Source: JAWKWA01 sp041397765
Lineage (GTDB): Bacteria; Pseudomonadota; Alphaproteobacteria; Rhizobiales; Hyphomicrobiaceae
Length of the DNA: 64,000 nucleotides
Assembly: GCA_041397765.1 (NCBI GenBank)
Contig: JAWKWA010000004.1
Location: forward strand, 1-64,000
Direction: 5' to 3'
A program made the position numbers and the translations under genes. The stretch's first letter is position 1. The number at the start of each line of letters is the position of its first letter. The notes under the pieces are model-generated. The model did no database searches, was not told the origin of the DNA, and was given only the letters and a program-made list of their open reading frames with translations. Positions 18,524 to 27,100 of the stretch are shown piece by piece.

Positions 18524-20749
18524 CTATTGAGGCGCGGTATCGGTGGCGCCTTCGCCCGTGGCGACCGCCGGCTGCTCGCCCGCCGTGGCGCCAGCCTCGC
18601 CTGCAACGCCGTCCCCGGTCGGGGCCATGCCTGCCGCGGCCGCCTCGGCCTCGGCCTTGGCGGCGAGCCCGAGACGAAGATCCTGCGGCAGCGCCGCGCC
18701 GCCGAGGCAGGTCCGCCGCCTGAGAGCCCGGTCGAGCGCCGGAAGCTGGCCCTTGAACTTGCCGCGCAAAGCGCGCCGGACGACACCGGCCGCCACAGCG
18801 CCTTCGGAGAACTGGGTCTGGCAGGAGAGCGCCGCGAGGTCGGCAGTGAGGCGGGCTGGATAGGTCGCGGGATCGCCCATCGGCGATCGCACCAGGATGC
18901 TCTCCCAGGCGCGGAACTCGTCGCCACCCTCCCAGGCGCTGCTGGCACCGAGCTCGCGGATGTCGGCGACCGCCGCCACCACGCGCTGGCGGGCCTTGTC
19001 GGTCCTGATGCCGGCAATCGCGGCCTCGATGGCGGTGACGTCGCCCTCCTCGATGGGACGGATCTTCAGGCCTTCGACGTCGGCATCGGCGATGCGCTCG
19101 AAGTCGGGAGGACGGGTGAACCAGACGGTCGAGCCGGAAAGATCGGCGGCCTTCAGGGAGGCGCCATCGAACCGCGCGCCCTGCAGCTTGGCGCTGCCGA
19201 GGTCGGCACCGTCGAGCACCGCCTCGCTGAAACTGGCGCCGAGCGCCTGAGCGAAGTGCAGGTCCGCGCCCTGCAGCGTCGCGCCGCCGAGATCGGCACC
19301 GTGCAGCTTGGCACCGCGCAGGATGGCGCCCTCGAGCGAGGCTCCGAGCAGATTGGCCCCCATGAGGTCGGCGCTGCCCGAAAGGTTGGCGCGTCGCAGA
19401 TCGGCGCCGGCGAGCTCGGCGCCGGACAGGCTGGCAAAGCTCAGATTGGCGCCGACGAGGGACGCCTTGTCGAATTTGGCACCATCGACGAGGGCATAGC
19501 TGAGATCGGCGCCGTCGAGGAGCGCACCGTGAAAATCGACGCCCGCCAGATGCGCGCAGACCTCCTCGCGCTTCTCGGGATTGCTCTGGACGAGATCGGG
19601 ATCGGAGCAGGTGAGGCGGGCATTGCGCAGGTCCGCGCCGACGAGGCTCGCCCCCTCAAGCCGCGAGCCCGTCAGGTCGGCACGATGCAGATCCGTGCGG
19701 TCGAGGATGGCGAGCCTCAGGTCGCGGTTGCGCAGATTGATGGAGACCTCGCCCTGCACGTCGTCCTTGTTGGAGACGAGATCCTCGTCGGTGACGATCA
19801 GATTGCGCTGGAAAGGACTGGCGAATGCACCGCCCTCGGCGGCATCGCCCTCGAACAGGAGAGCGGTCATGCCGAATACCGGGCGGGTCGTCGGATCGCC
19901 GGCGGCGTTGACGGTGCGCTCGACGCTGAAGGCCGGGAGCGAGCGGGTCAGCCGGTCGAGCCCCTCGTCGGGAATGGTCGCGACGAAGAAGGAGAACAAC
20001 ATCACCGAGACGAACAGCAGTCCCGTCGTCATGAAGGTCATGGGCTGGGCGCGCGCGAGGCGGCCGGTCGCGGCGAAGAAGCGCGACTCGCGGCGGCCGA
20101 GAAAAACGCCGATGAACAGCAGCAGCAGCACATCGACCACGAGCGCGATACGGTGCGACCAGGTGATCAGCACGTCGTGATAGGGCAGGAAGGTCACCTG
20201 GATGAACAGGATGACGAAGACCGGCAGCGCCACCAGCGACAGCCAGGTCATGCCGTGCAGGAACATGCCGAGGAGGCGGGAGCGCTCGACGCCGGCCAGC
20301 ACCTGGGTGAAGAAGTAGGAATGCAGCTCCAGGCGCAAGGGATGGGAGCGCCGCCGCGTCGTCTCCAGCGGGCGCAGGGCGGCATGGAACTCGAGCGTCT
20401 TCTTCGCCAGCATGACGTGCTGCACGAGCAGGCCGAAATGCAGGAAGACGAGGACGATCGGCGCAAAGAGGAAGAACCGGGTCAGCTCGATCGTGACCTG
20501 GAGCATGGGAAGCTGCACGGCACTGTTGAGCAACAGGTCCTTGTGCTCGATGCCGGCGACGGCGATGCAGAAATAGGCGACGACGGCGAGGAAGATCAGC
20601 CAGCTCGTATGGGCGACCTCGCTCGCGTCGTTGACGGCGGCGAGCAGGCTGTAAGGGTTGACGGGCAGTTCGCCGGAGGGATCCGCGACCATCCTCTCGG
20701 CGGCCGCGAGTCCCTCGCCACCAGCATAATCCAACTGCCGTTCACTCAT
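18524..20749 (-). CDS. Membrane-anchored pentapeptide-repeat protein
   Basis: A 741-residue protein in three parts. Residues 1-260 contain about five hydrophobic segments (near 49-67, 91-108, 168-187, 200-216 and 239-259). Residues 338-540 are pentapeptide repeats of the A(D/N)LxG type (for example GADLRNARL, GANLSFASLSGAEL), which would form a right-handed quadrilateral beta-helix. The last 200 residues are helical and charged, ending in an Ala/Glu/Thr-rich tail. The family has diverse roles and no function can be assigned. The repeats probably lie in the cytoplasm or periplasm next to the membrane. A divergent cupin gene starts 292 bp away. Confidence 0.8.
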   Translation of the reverse strand: MSERQLDYAGGEGLAAAERMVADPSGELPVNPYSLLAAVNDASEVAHTSWLIFLAVVAYFCIAVAGIEHKDLLLNSAVQLPMLQVTIELTRFFLFAPIVLVFLHFGLLVQHVMLAKKTLEFHAALRPLETTRRRSHPLRLELHSYFFTQVLAGVERSRLLGMFLHGMTWLSLVALPVFVILFIQVTFLPYHDVLITWSHRIALVVDVLLLLFIGVFLGRRESRFFAATGRLARAQPMTFMTTGLLFVSVMLFSFFVATIPDEGLDRLTRSLPAFSVERTVNAAGDPTTRPVFGMTALLFEGDAAEGGAFASPFQRNLIVTDEDLVSNKDDVQGEVSINLRNRDLRLAILDRTDLHRADLTGSRLEGASLVGADLRNARLTCSDPDLVQSNPEKREEVCAHLAGVDFHGALLDGADLSYALVDGAKFDKASLVGANLSFASLSGAELAGADLRRANLSGSADLMGANLLGASLEGAILRGAKLHGADLGGATLQGADLHFAQALGASFSEAVLDGADLGSAKLQGARFDGASLKAADLSGSTVWFTRPPDFERIADADVEGLKIRPIEEGDVTAIEAAIAGIRTDKARQRVVAAVADIRELGASSAWEGGDEFRAWESILVRSPMGDPATYPARLTADLAALSCQTQFSEGAVAAGVVRRALRGKFKGQLPALDRALRRRTCLGGAALPQDLRLGLAAKAEAEAAAAGMAPTGDGVAGEAGATAGEQPAVATGEGATDTAPQ

Positions 20750-21041
20750 GACGCGGTGCCCCCAACGGCCTACCCTACCTCTCGCGAGCGGCGACCTTAT
20801 CCGAATTCCTCGGCAAGCGTAACGGCCTCACGGCCCCCGGCCTTTCGGCTCGACGGGGCCTGTGCCCACGACACCACGGCGCGGGCCGAACCGCGCCGGA
20901 CAGGACGGGCATCGTTCGGCTCGCCACGCAGATTTCCGTGACCTTGTGGCAGCTTGGCGGCAATCCGTTGCCGGGCGCGTATCACGACGGTAACGTGCCA
21001 CGGCCCTGGATCAGCCAGAGCGAGAGACGAGGTAGCGCGCC

Positions 21042-21404
21042 ATGTCAGAGGTCAGGCATTTCAAGGCAGGAGAGGTCCGCTTCGAGGGTTTCGGCGGCCC
21101 GCCGGGCGAGGCGCGGATCGCACGCCTCGTCGGCCCGGAGCTGTCGCAGACCATGGGCGCGGGTGTCGCCGTGTTCGACGGCTGCTCGATCGAATGGACG
21201 CTGCTCTATGACGAGGTGATCGTCGTCCTCGAGGGCCTGTTCCGCCTGCGCTACGGCGCGTCCCACGAGCATATGATCGAGGCGCGTCCCGGTGACGTGA
21301 TCTGGCTGCCGGACAAGACGCCGCTGAAATACGAAGGCGAGGCCGCCAAGGTGTTCTACGTGCTCGACCCGGTCGACTGGCGCAAGCGCCACGGTCTCGA
21401 CTGA
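21042..21404 (+). CDS. EutQ-like cupin-domain protein
   Basis: A 120-residue single-domain cupin. The barrel core reads TLLYDEVIVVLEGLFRLRYG, then EARPGDVIWLPDKTPLKYEG, matching the EutQ/ethanolamine-utilisation cupin group and related small cupins. The usual metal-binding His residues are largely missing (DEV in place of a His pair), so an enzymatic role is doubtful. It stands 66 bp upstream of the alkyltransferase gene, in the same direction. Confidence 0.65.
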   Translation: MSEVRHFKAGEVRFEGFGGPPGEARIARLVGPELSQTMGAGVAVFDGCSIEWTLLYDEVIVVLEGLFRLRYGASHEHMIEARPGDVIWLPDKTPLKYEGEAAKVFYVLDPVDWRKRHGLD

Positions 21405-21470
21405 GTGGGGAGGCGGGCCGCGGCGGTCCGCCCCATCGGCGGACGGCGTCGCCAATCGGAGGCACGCCCC

Positions 21471-22090
21471 ATGATCGACAGCATCAGCCCGCTCGGCCGG
21501 CCCGCCGGGACACTGACGGCCGGCCGCGTTGCGAGCCCGATCGGCGAGATGGTGGCCGTCGTCGACGAGGCGGGCGGTCTCGTCTATCTCGACTTCGTGG
21601 AGAAGACCGGGCCGACGCCCGCACCTGAGGCCGATTTGTGGAACGGCCGGCCGGTCCGCTGGGACGATGCGGCGATCGGCGCGGTCGAGGGCGAGATCGG
21701 CGCCTATTTCGCCGGACGGCTTCGGGTCTTCTCGGTCCCCGTCCATCCTTTCGGCAATGAATTCGAGCGGACGGTCTGGGACGCGCTCGTCCGCATCCCC
21801 TATGGCGAGACGATCAGCTATGGCGAGCTGGCGCGCCGGGTCGGGCGGCCCGGGGCGGCGCGTGCGGTCGGCCGCGCGAATGGCCGCAACCCGGTCGCGG
21901 TCGTGGTGCCGTGCCACCGGGTGATCGGAGCAGATGGACGGCTCACCGGCTATTCGGGCGGCACCGAGCGCAGGCGGCGTTGCTCGCGCTCGAGCAGGCG
22001 ACCACCCCGACGGGCCAGGCGACGCTGCCGCTCGGCGTTTCGGCGGGCAGGACGCGCCGGGTGCTGACGATTACCGACCGCAGCAGATGA
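21471..22090 (+). pseudogene. ogt: Methylated-DNA-protein cysteine methyltransferase, one C-terminal frameshift
   Basis: Ogt/MGMT-type protein that removes O6-alkyl groups from guanine in a single suicidal transfer. The helix-turn-helix region and RAVGRANGRNP precede the active site PCHRV (Cys148). Just after GYSGG the frame is lost: deleting one base around 21971 breaks the continuation ERKAALLALEQAT..., which in the next frame runs on to a TGA at 22088-22090. In the frame as given the protein instead ends at 22067 with a basic Arg-rich tail. All catalytic residues are upstream of the break. Start set by GGAGG before the ATG at 21471. Confidence 0.8.
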
Positions 22091-22995
22091 CCTGCGCCCC
22101 GCGCCGCCTGCATCGAGGCGCACCAGGGCAGGCGTCATCCACCGCCATCGAGGAGATGCGCGATCGCAGGAAAATATCGCCCAAGTGCGATTGACAGGCC
22201 AGTCGAGCGGAGTCATGATTTTGCCTGACGGTAGAGGTGCATCGGACACTTTCTTCAACCGTCCGCGCATGTGACACGCATGTCATGGCAAGTCGGGGCG
22301 ACGAGCCGCTGACGCAATTGCCGGCGATGGCGAGGCACGCGGATCGGTGGAGGACGGATCGACTGCAGACCTTCCGTCTGGTCTCAACGTCTGAGTGGAG
22401 GAGCCATGACGCCACCGGACAGTCCCCGGAGACCTCGCTGCAAGGCGGGGTCCGGTCCGGCCAGGGACCCGCAGCTCGGCGCTTGACCTTCACGAGGTCG
22501 GCGGTGCCCGTGGATCCGCTTCCGGGTCGTTATCCGACATCATCTGTTGAACTGAGCGAGCAAGCCCGTTCCATGTAACGCGTGCGTGCGTCCGGGAACT
22601 CGCGATAGATCCGGCATGCAATCGCCGGATGTCTTCGAAAAGTCGTACCCACGACGGCCCCGCCCGCTGACTGCGCGGCGGGGGTTCGTGCGTCGGGGCG
22701 CGTGCCGGAGGTGCGGCGGATGCTTGCCGCGCGGGCTGGCCGTACCCGACTTCGGCAGCCCGGAGAGGCGCAGGTTCCAATTGCACCTCCTGTCAGTCCT
22801 GCGCGAGCGGCGGAGAAAGGCTGCGGCCATCGCTCGGTTCGACGCGATCGTGACCGCAATCTGGCGGCACCAACTTCCCAAAAATAGCGGCGATCTCGAT
22901 CTCGCGGCCAAAGTGCCGGATTGACCTCGCGCAATGACCGGGCATCTCCGGACAATAGGATTGAGTTTGTGAACTCAACTGAGGAGATGTCCGCA

Positions 22996-23299
22996 ATGAA
23001 GATCGTCAAAGTCGGAATTGTGTTGACCATTGCCAGCTTGCATTCACCCGGTTGAAGCGGTCGCTTCCGAAACTTGCGATACCTAACTGCGGCAGCATCA
23101 CATGCGACCAGGGTGCGGCGCGCTCGAGGTCGATGGGGTCTGTATCTCGGCTGCGCCGACGCAGACGAAACCTGGACCTGGGAGGCCAGCGCAACGTCAC
23201 GGCGAAGGTCCTCTGCGGTTTGGCAAGGCGGCAACCTATTGCATCAAGAAGGGCACTTCAAAGCGCGCACCGAGTTGCGCGGCAATCCGTCTGAACTAG
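22996..23299 (+). pseudogene. Decayed small secreted cysteine-containing protein (tentative)
   Basis: An ATG at 22996 with GAGGAG upstream opens a signal-peptide-like reading: MKIVKVGIVLTIASLHSP. That frame stops at 23055. One base over it continues VEAVASETCDT (a plausible AVA cleavage site) and stops again, and after that Cys-bearing fragments appear in shifted frames: NCGSITCDQG, CGALEVDGVC, ATYC, PSC. The pattern suggests a small disulfide-bonded exported protein that has lost its frame two or three times. The final TAG at 23297-23299 lies inside palindromic repeat copy 2, as if the repeat had inserted at the gene's end. I do not recognise the family. Confidence 0.3.
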
Positions 23300-23366
23300 T
23301 GGAGCGAATTCAACATTTGTCCCGGGTGCGGGGCCGTCTCAAATGTTGAACTCAAGCTCCACTAAG
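23296..23366. repeat. Palindromic intergenic repeat, copy 2
   Basis: Outer arms CTAGTGGAGC (23296-23305) and GCTCCACTAAG (23356-23366) and inner arms TTCAACATTTG (23309-23319) and CAAATGTTGAA (23340-23350) form nested inverted repeats. The core CAACATTTG corresponds to CCGACATTTGC of copy 1. Confidence 0.75.
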
Positions 23367-23378
23367 ATCATAGGTTTG

Positions 23379-23448
23379 CTAGTAGCGCTAAATCCAACAT
23401 TTGCTAGGGAGTGGGCTGCGAAGGATGCAAATGTCGGTTGACCACTAG
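23379..23448. repeat. Palindromic intergenic repeat, copy 3
   Basis: CTAGT at 23379 with core CCAACATTTGC (23394-23404) faces GCAAATGTCGG (23427-23437) and CCACTAG (23442-23448). The leader CATAGGTTTG (23369-23378) matches CATAGGCTTG before copy 1. It starts 12 bp after copy 2, so the two sit in tandem. Confidence 0.75.
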
Positions 23449-23879
23449 ATGTGAACTTTCAGGAGGTTGTCCATTCGGTCCGGAGAGTCAGCTGATGACA
23501 CCACACGTCAGCTGATCTGAGCACTCCACACGTTGCGCGAACTTCTACTGACGAGGAACGCAATTTCGGGTGCCCTTAACTGTCCTTGGCGCCTTTTTCA
23601 ACGGCTTGCTTGAGCATGTCACTCCGTGGACTTGGTCGAGCGCGACGGACATGCTCGAACTCATCGCTCTACGGGTCTGATTCACTGATGCCCGCGCGGA
23701 CGCGCGCATCTCGACCGATCCGTAGGCATCCGGTGAGCGCCGCAGGCGCGGCCCCGCGACCATGCCATTCCGCTTGACGGCAGCATGCCCCAGGGCCTGA
23801 TCGGCCGGGAAGCGAGCAGGAGGCGCGCATCAGGCGCACGAGCCGGATCGCCAGCGGCCTGTCGGGGCATGCGCGACAT

Positions 23880-23915
23880 GATCGATCCGATTCCAATTCG
23901 CTCGAACATGCTCTA
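23880..23915 (-). repeat. Dispersed 36-bp intergenic repeat, copy A
   Basis: On the minus strand it begins TAGAGCATGTTCGAGCG and ends GGAATCGGATCGATC. It matches 29 of 36 positions, without gaps, with the plus-strand copy at 32992-33027. Confidence 0.6.
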
Positions 23916-24117
23916 AGGGAAGCCCCCGAGGATGCGCTACCGGCCGAACCGGCGGCGCGCAACGGCGCCGGGTTACGATTTCCGCCATTCGACATGATGT
24001 CGGGCCGCCATCGGTCCCGCGGATGCCGATCTCGCGCCAGGGTGCGTAGACACGAGACGACAGGCCGCCGTCACGCTCGGGGCGGCGCAGCCGGCAACGG
24101 ACCGGCAGGGGTGATCC

Positions 24118-25215
24118 ATGGGCTTCAAATGCGGTATCGTCGGCCTGCCGAATGTCGGCAAGTCGACCCTCTTCAACGCTCTGACGCAGACGGCCGCCGC
24201 CGAGGCCGCCAACTATCCCTTCTGCACCATCGAGCCCAATGTCGGCGAGGTCGGCGTGCCCGATCCGCGGCTCGAGAAGCTGGCGGCGACGGCCAAGTCC
24301 GCCCAGATCATCCCGACGCGCCTCACCTTCGTCGACATCGCCGGCCTCGTGCGCGGCGCCTCCAAGGGCGAGGGGCTCGGCAACCAGTTCCTCGCCAATA
24401 TCCGCGAGGTCGATGCCGTGGCCTATGTGCTGCGCTGTTTCGAGGACGACGACATCACCCATGTCGAGGGCCGGATCGATCCGCTCGCCGACGCCGAGAC
24501 GGTCGAGACCGAGCTGATGCTCGCGGATCTGGAAAGCCTCGAGAAGCGGAAATCGACCATCGAGAAGAAGGCGAAGAGCGGCGACAAGGAGGCCCGGGCC
24601 CAGCTCGAAATCATCGAGAAAGTGCTGAAGGTGCTGGCGGCCGGCCAGCCCGCCCGCACCGCCGCCATCACCGACGAGGAGCGGCCCGCCTTCCGCATGC
24701 TGCAGCTCCTGACCTCCAAGCCGGTCGTCTATGTCTGCAATGTCGACGAGGGCTCGGCGGCGGATGGCAATGCCCACTCGGCGCGGGTCGCCGAGCTCGC
24801 GGCCAAGGAAGGGGCCGGCTGCGTCGTCATCTCGGCGCGGATCGAATCGGAGCTCGCACAGCTCGCGCCCGAGGAGCAGCAGGAATATCTCGCCTCGCTC
24901 GGCCTCGCGGAACCGGGGCTCAACCGGCTGATCCGCGAGGGCTACCGCATCCTCGACCTCATCACCTATTTCACCTGCGGTCCCAAGGAGACGCGGGCCT
25001 GGACGGTGACGCGGGGGACCAAGGCGCCGAAGGCGGCAGCCGTCATCCACACCGACTTCGAGAAGGGCTTCATCCGCGCCGAGACCATCGCCTATGACGA
25101 CTATGTCGCCCATGGCGGGGAGGCCGGCGCCAAGGAGGCCGGGCGGATGCGGCTCGAAGGCAAGGACTATGTCGTCGCGGACGGCGACGTCCTGCATTTC
25201 CGCTTCGCCAACTGA
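24118..25215 (+). CDS. ychF: Redox-regulated ATPase YchF (Obg-family)
   Basis: A 365-residue P-loop protein, near full identity to the YchF/Ola1 pattern. The Walker A is GLPNVGKST at residues 9-17. The G4-equivalent is NVDE (YchF prefers ATP over GTP because this motif is not NKxD). A coiled-coil arm sits in the middle, and a C-terminal TGS domain ends ...YVVADGDVLHFRFAN. It is a ribosome- and proteasome-associated stress factor in other organisms. The MaoC genes follow 14 bp downstream. Confidence 0.95.
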   Translation: MGFKCGIVGLPNVGKSTLFNALTQTAAAEAANYPFCTIEPNVGEVGVPDPRLEKLAATAKSAQIIPTRLTFVDIAGLVRGASKGEGLGNQFLANIREVDAVAYVLRCFEDDDITHVEGRIDPLADAETVETELMLADLESLEKRKSTIEKKAKSGDKEARAQLEIIEKVLKVLAAGQPARTAAITDEERPAFRMLQLLTSKPVVYVCNVDEGSAADGNAHSARVAELAAKEGAGCVVISARIESELAQLAPEEQQEYLASLGLAEPGLNRLIREGYRILDLITYFTCGPKETRAWTVTRGTKAPKAAAVIHTDFEKGFIRAETIAYDDYVAHGGEAGAKEAGRMRLEGKDYVVADGDVLHFRFAN

Positions 25216-25229
25216 GGCTGTCAGGCGCC

Positions 25230-25679
25230 ATGCAGCATTTCGAGGACTTTCCGGTCGGGCGGGAGGCGGCGTTCGGCGACCGGCTGGTGACGGGCGAGGA
25301 GATCGTCACCTTCGCGCGTGCGTTCGATCCCCAGCCCTTCCATCTCGACGAGGCGGCGGGCCGAGCCTCCATGCTCGGTGGGCTCGCGGCCTCGGGCTGG
25401 CATGCCTGCGGCCTTCTCATGCGCATGATCTGCGACGCCTATCTGAACGACACCGCCGGCCTCGGCTCGCCCGGCATCAAAGAGGTGCGCTGGCTGAAGC
25501 CGATCCTCGCCGGCGATCGCCTCAGCGCGCGCATGAAGGTGCGCGAGGCGCGACGCTCGGCGAGCCGGCCGGGGCTCGGCATCCTGCAGGTCGACTACGC
25601 CCTCCTCAACCAGCGCGGCGAAACGGTGATGACCTGGGACTGCACGCAGCTCATGCGCTGCCGGGAGGCGGGGCCATGA
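25230..25679 (+). CDS. MaoC-family dehydratase/hot-dog protein, first copy
   Basis: A 149-residue MaoC-like protein with the hot-dog fold. The hydratase-2 motif is present as FARAFDPQPFHLDEAAGRAS (Asp and His in the DxxxxH region) followed by GGLAASGWHACGL. Such proteins hydrate enoyl-CoA or related thioesters, although single-domain copies are often of unknown substrate. Its stop overlaps the start of a paralogous gene by ATGA (25676-25679), so they are translationally coupled and may form a heterodimer. Confidence 0.85.
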   Translation: MQHFEDFPVGREAAFGDRLVTGEEIVTFARAFDPQPFHLDEAAGRASMLGGLAASGWHACGLLMRMICDAYLNDTAGLGSPGIKEVRWLKPILAGDRLSARMKVREARRSASRPGLGILQVDYALLNQRGETVMTWDCTQLMRCREAGP

Positions 25680-26167
25680 CGCGGTTCTTCGAGGACGTGC
25701 CGATCGGCGAGGAGATCGCGCTCGGCAGTCATGCCTTCGATGCCGAGGCGATCAAGGATTTCGCCCGCCAGTTCGATCCCCAGCCTTTCCATCTCGACGA
25801 GGAGGCGGCCGCCCATTCGCTGTTCGGCGGGCTCGCCGCCTCGGGCTGGCATACGGCGGCAGGCTGGATGACCTGCTTCGTCGCGTGGCGCAAGCGCGAG
25901 GCCGAGGAGATGGCCGCGCGTGGCGAGCGGCTGGCGCGGCCGGGCCCCTCGCCCGGCTTCCGCGACATGAAATGGCTGAAGCCGGTGCATCCAGGCGACA
26001 CGATCAGCTACCGCGCGCGGGTGATAGACAAGGTCGAGCTCAGGTCGCGACCCGAATGGGGACTGGTGGTCAGCCTCAACGAGGGCTTCAACCAGAAGGG
26101 CGAGCTGGTCTTCAGCTTCGTCGGCCAGGTGATGACCGAGCGGCGGGCGGCTCCGGTCAGGCCATGA
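25676..26167 (+). CDS. MaoC-family dehydratase/hot-dog protein, second copy
   Basis: A 163-residue paralogue of the preceding gene: FARQFDPQPFHLDEEAAAHS and GGLAASGWHTAAG match the first copy almost exactly in the active-site region, and the rest diverges. The start at 25676 overlaps the previous stop. Tandem MaoC pairs of this kind occur in many Hyphomicrobiales, usually without an assigned pathway. They follow ychF directly, so all three may share a promoter. Confidence 0.85.
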   Translation: MTRFFEDVPIGEEIALGSHAFDAEAIKDFARQFDPQPFHLDEEAAAHSLFGGLAASGWHTAAGWMTCFVAWRKREAEEMAARGERLARPGPSPGFRDMKWLKPVHPGDTISYRARVIDKVELRSRPEWGLVVSLNEGFNQKGELVFSFVGQVMTERRAAPVRP

Positions 26168-26327
26168 GACGACTGACGGGACGCGGGCCGCTCGGTCTCC
26201 ATGGCACGGGTGACGGCCGGGCGCGGGGGAATGGGGCGATCGCCGGGAGATCGGCCGACGCATCGCGGCCCGCCACCCTTTCCCAGTTGACCCGGCGCGC
26301 GGAACGCTGCACAACACGGCCCCAAGT

Positions 26328-26405
26328 CGGAGCGTAGCGCAGCCCGGTTAGCGCACTAGTCTGGGGGACTAGGGGTCGGGAGTTCAAATCTCCCCGCTCC
26401 GACCA
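26328..26405 (+). tRNA. tRNA-Pro (GGG anticodon)
   Basis: Cloverleaf folds fully: acceptor CGGAGCG pairing CGCTCCG, D arm GCGC/GCGC, anticodon stem CTAGT/ACTAG with loop CTGGGGG (anticodon GGG, positions 34-36), T arm GGGAG-TTCAAAT-CTCCC, discriminator A and encoded CCA ending at 26405. Confidence 0.95.
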
Positions 26406-26551
26406 TTACCGCTCCGGCCCAATCTCGCCCTTCCAGATCCAGCTCGTCCAGAAGCAACTCGTCCGCGCCGCCAGGACGCGACGGCGTTTCGGCCGCTCCA
26501 TCGTTGGGCGTGGCCGGGCGGGCGGCGTTGGCCGGTGGCCCGGCGCCCCGG

Positions 26552-26590
26552 AACGAAAGAGCGCGGCCCCCCGCTGCCGGGAGCCCGCGC
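26552..26590 (-). terminator. Likely terminator of the fasciclin gene
   Basis: GCGCGG (26561-26566) pairs with CCGCGC (26585-26590), with further G/C pairing inside. On the minus strand the stem is followed by TCTTTCGTT, a T-rich run. It begins 28 bp after the stop of the fasciclin gene. Confidence 0.5.
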
Positions 26591-26617
26591 CTTTGCGAGA
26601 TGGGCCGGGCGGCCCGC

Positions 26618-27100
26618 TCACATCTTCGGCATGATCACCTTGTCGATGACATGGATGACGCCGTTCGAGGCGTCGACATCGGCGGTCACGACCTTGGCGC
26701 CACCGACCATGACGCCGTCACGGGCGTCGATCTCGACCATGCCGCCTTCGACCGTCTTCACCTCCATCTGCTTGCCGGCGATATCGCCCGACATCACCTT
26801 GCCCGGCACGACATGGTAGGTGAGGATACGGACGAGCTTGTCCTTGTTCTCCGGCTTCAGCAGATCCTCGACAGTGCCGGCCGGCAGGGCCGCGAAGGCC
26901 TCGTCGGTCGGCGCGAAGACCGTGAACGGCCCCTCGCCCTTCAGCGTATCGACGAGGCCGGCGGCCTCGACGGCGGCGACCAGTGTCTTGAAGCTGCCGG
27001 CCTCGGCCGCGACGTCGACGATGGTCCGGCCCGCGGCATGGGCGGCACCGAAGGGCAGCATCAGCGCCACCGCCACGACGATCGATCTCAGAACGTTCAT
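26618..27100 (-). CDS. Fasciclin (FAS1) domain secreted protein
   Basis: A 160-residue exported protein. A signal peptide (MNVLRSIVVAVALMLPFGAA, cleavage likely after AHA) precedes one FAS1 domain: VAAEAGSFKTLVAAVEAAGL, the first signature TVFAPTDEAFAALP, the YH motif in LTYHVVPGKV, and the second signature ASNGVIHVIDKVIMP near the end. The family acts in adhesion or matrix contacts; a small periplasmic copy is common in proteobacteria. Start at 27100 chosen for the signal peptide and the GAGG upstream. A T-rich hairpin after the stop may terminate it. Confidence 0.9.
   Translation of the reverse strand: MNVLRSIVVAVALMLPFGAAHAAGRTIVDVAAEAGSFKTLVAAVEAAGLVDTLKGEGPFTVFAPTDEAFAALPAGTVEDLLKPENKDKLVRILTYHVVPGKVMSGDIAGKQMEVKTVEGGMVEIDARDGVMVGGAKVVTADVDASNGVIHVIDKVIMPKM

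Larger units (their letters stand above)
22091..24117. other. Gene-poor, less GC-rich island (about 2 kb)
   Basis: No convincing intact gene lies between ogt and ychF. The DNA is visibly less GC-rich than the neighbours, especially 22.9-23.7 kb. It holds a decayed small secreted protein (22996-23299), two palindromic repeats (23296-23366, 23379-23448), a 9-bp inverted repeat (GAGCATGTC, 23612-23620 with GACATGCTC, 23648-23656) and one copy of a second repeat family (23880-23915). Short open frames elsewhere in it lack ribosome-binding sites and family features. Confidence 0.6.

Noticed and set aside
22586..22924. A 112-codon open frame in the gene-poor island
   Set aside because: No ribosome-binding site, no family resemblance and compositional bias to Arg.
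23612..23656. Inverted repeat GAGCATGTC / GACATGCTC, possible regulatory site
   Set aside because: Only 9 bp arms with no adjacent gene; kept only as part of the island description.
26328..26405. Possible integration (att) site at the tRNA-Pro gene
   Set aside because: No integrase gene or duplicated tRNA end was seen nearby.
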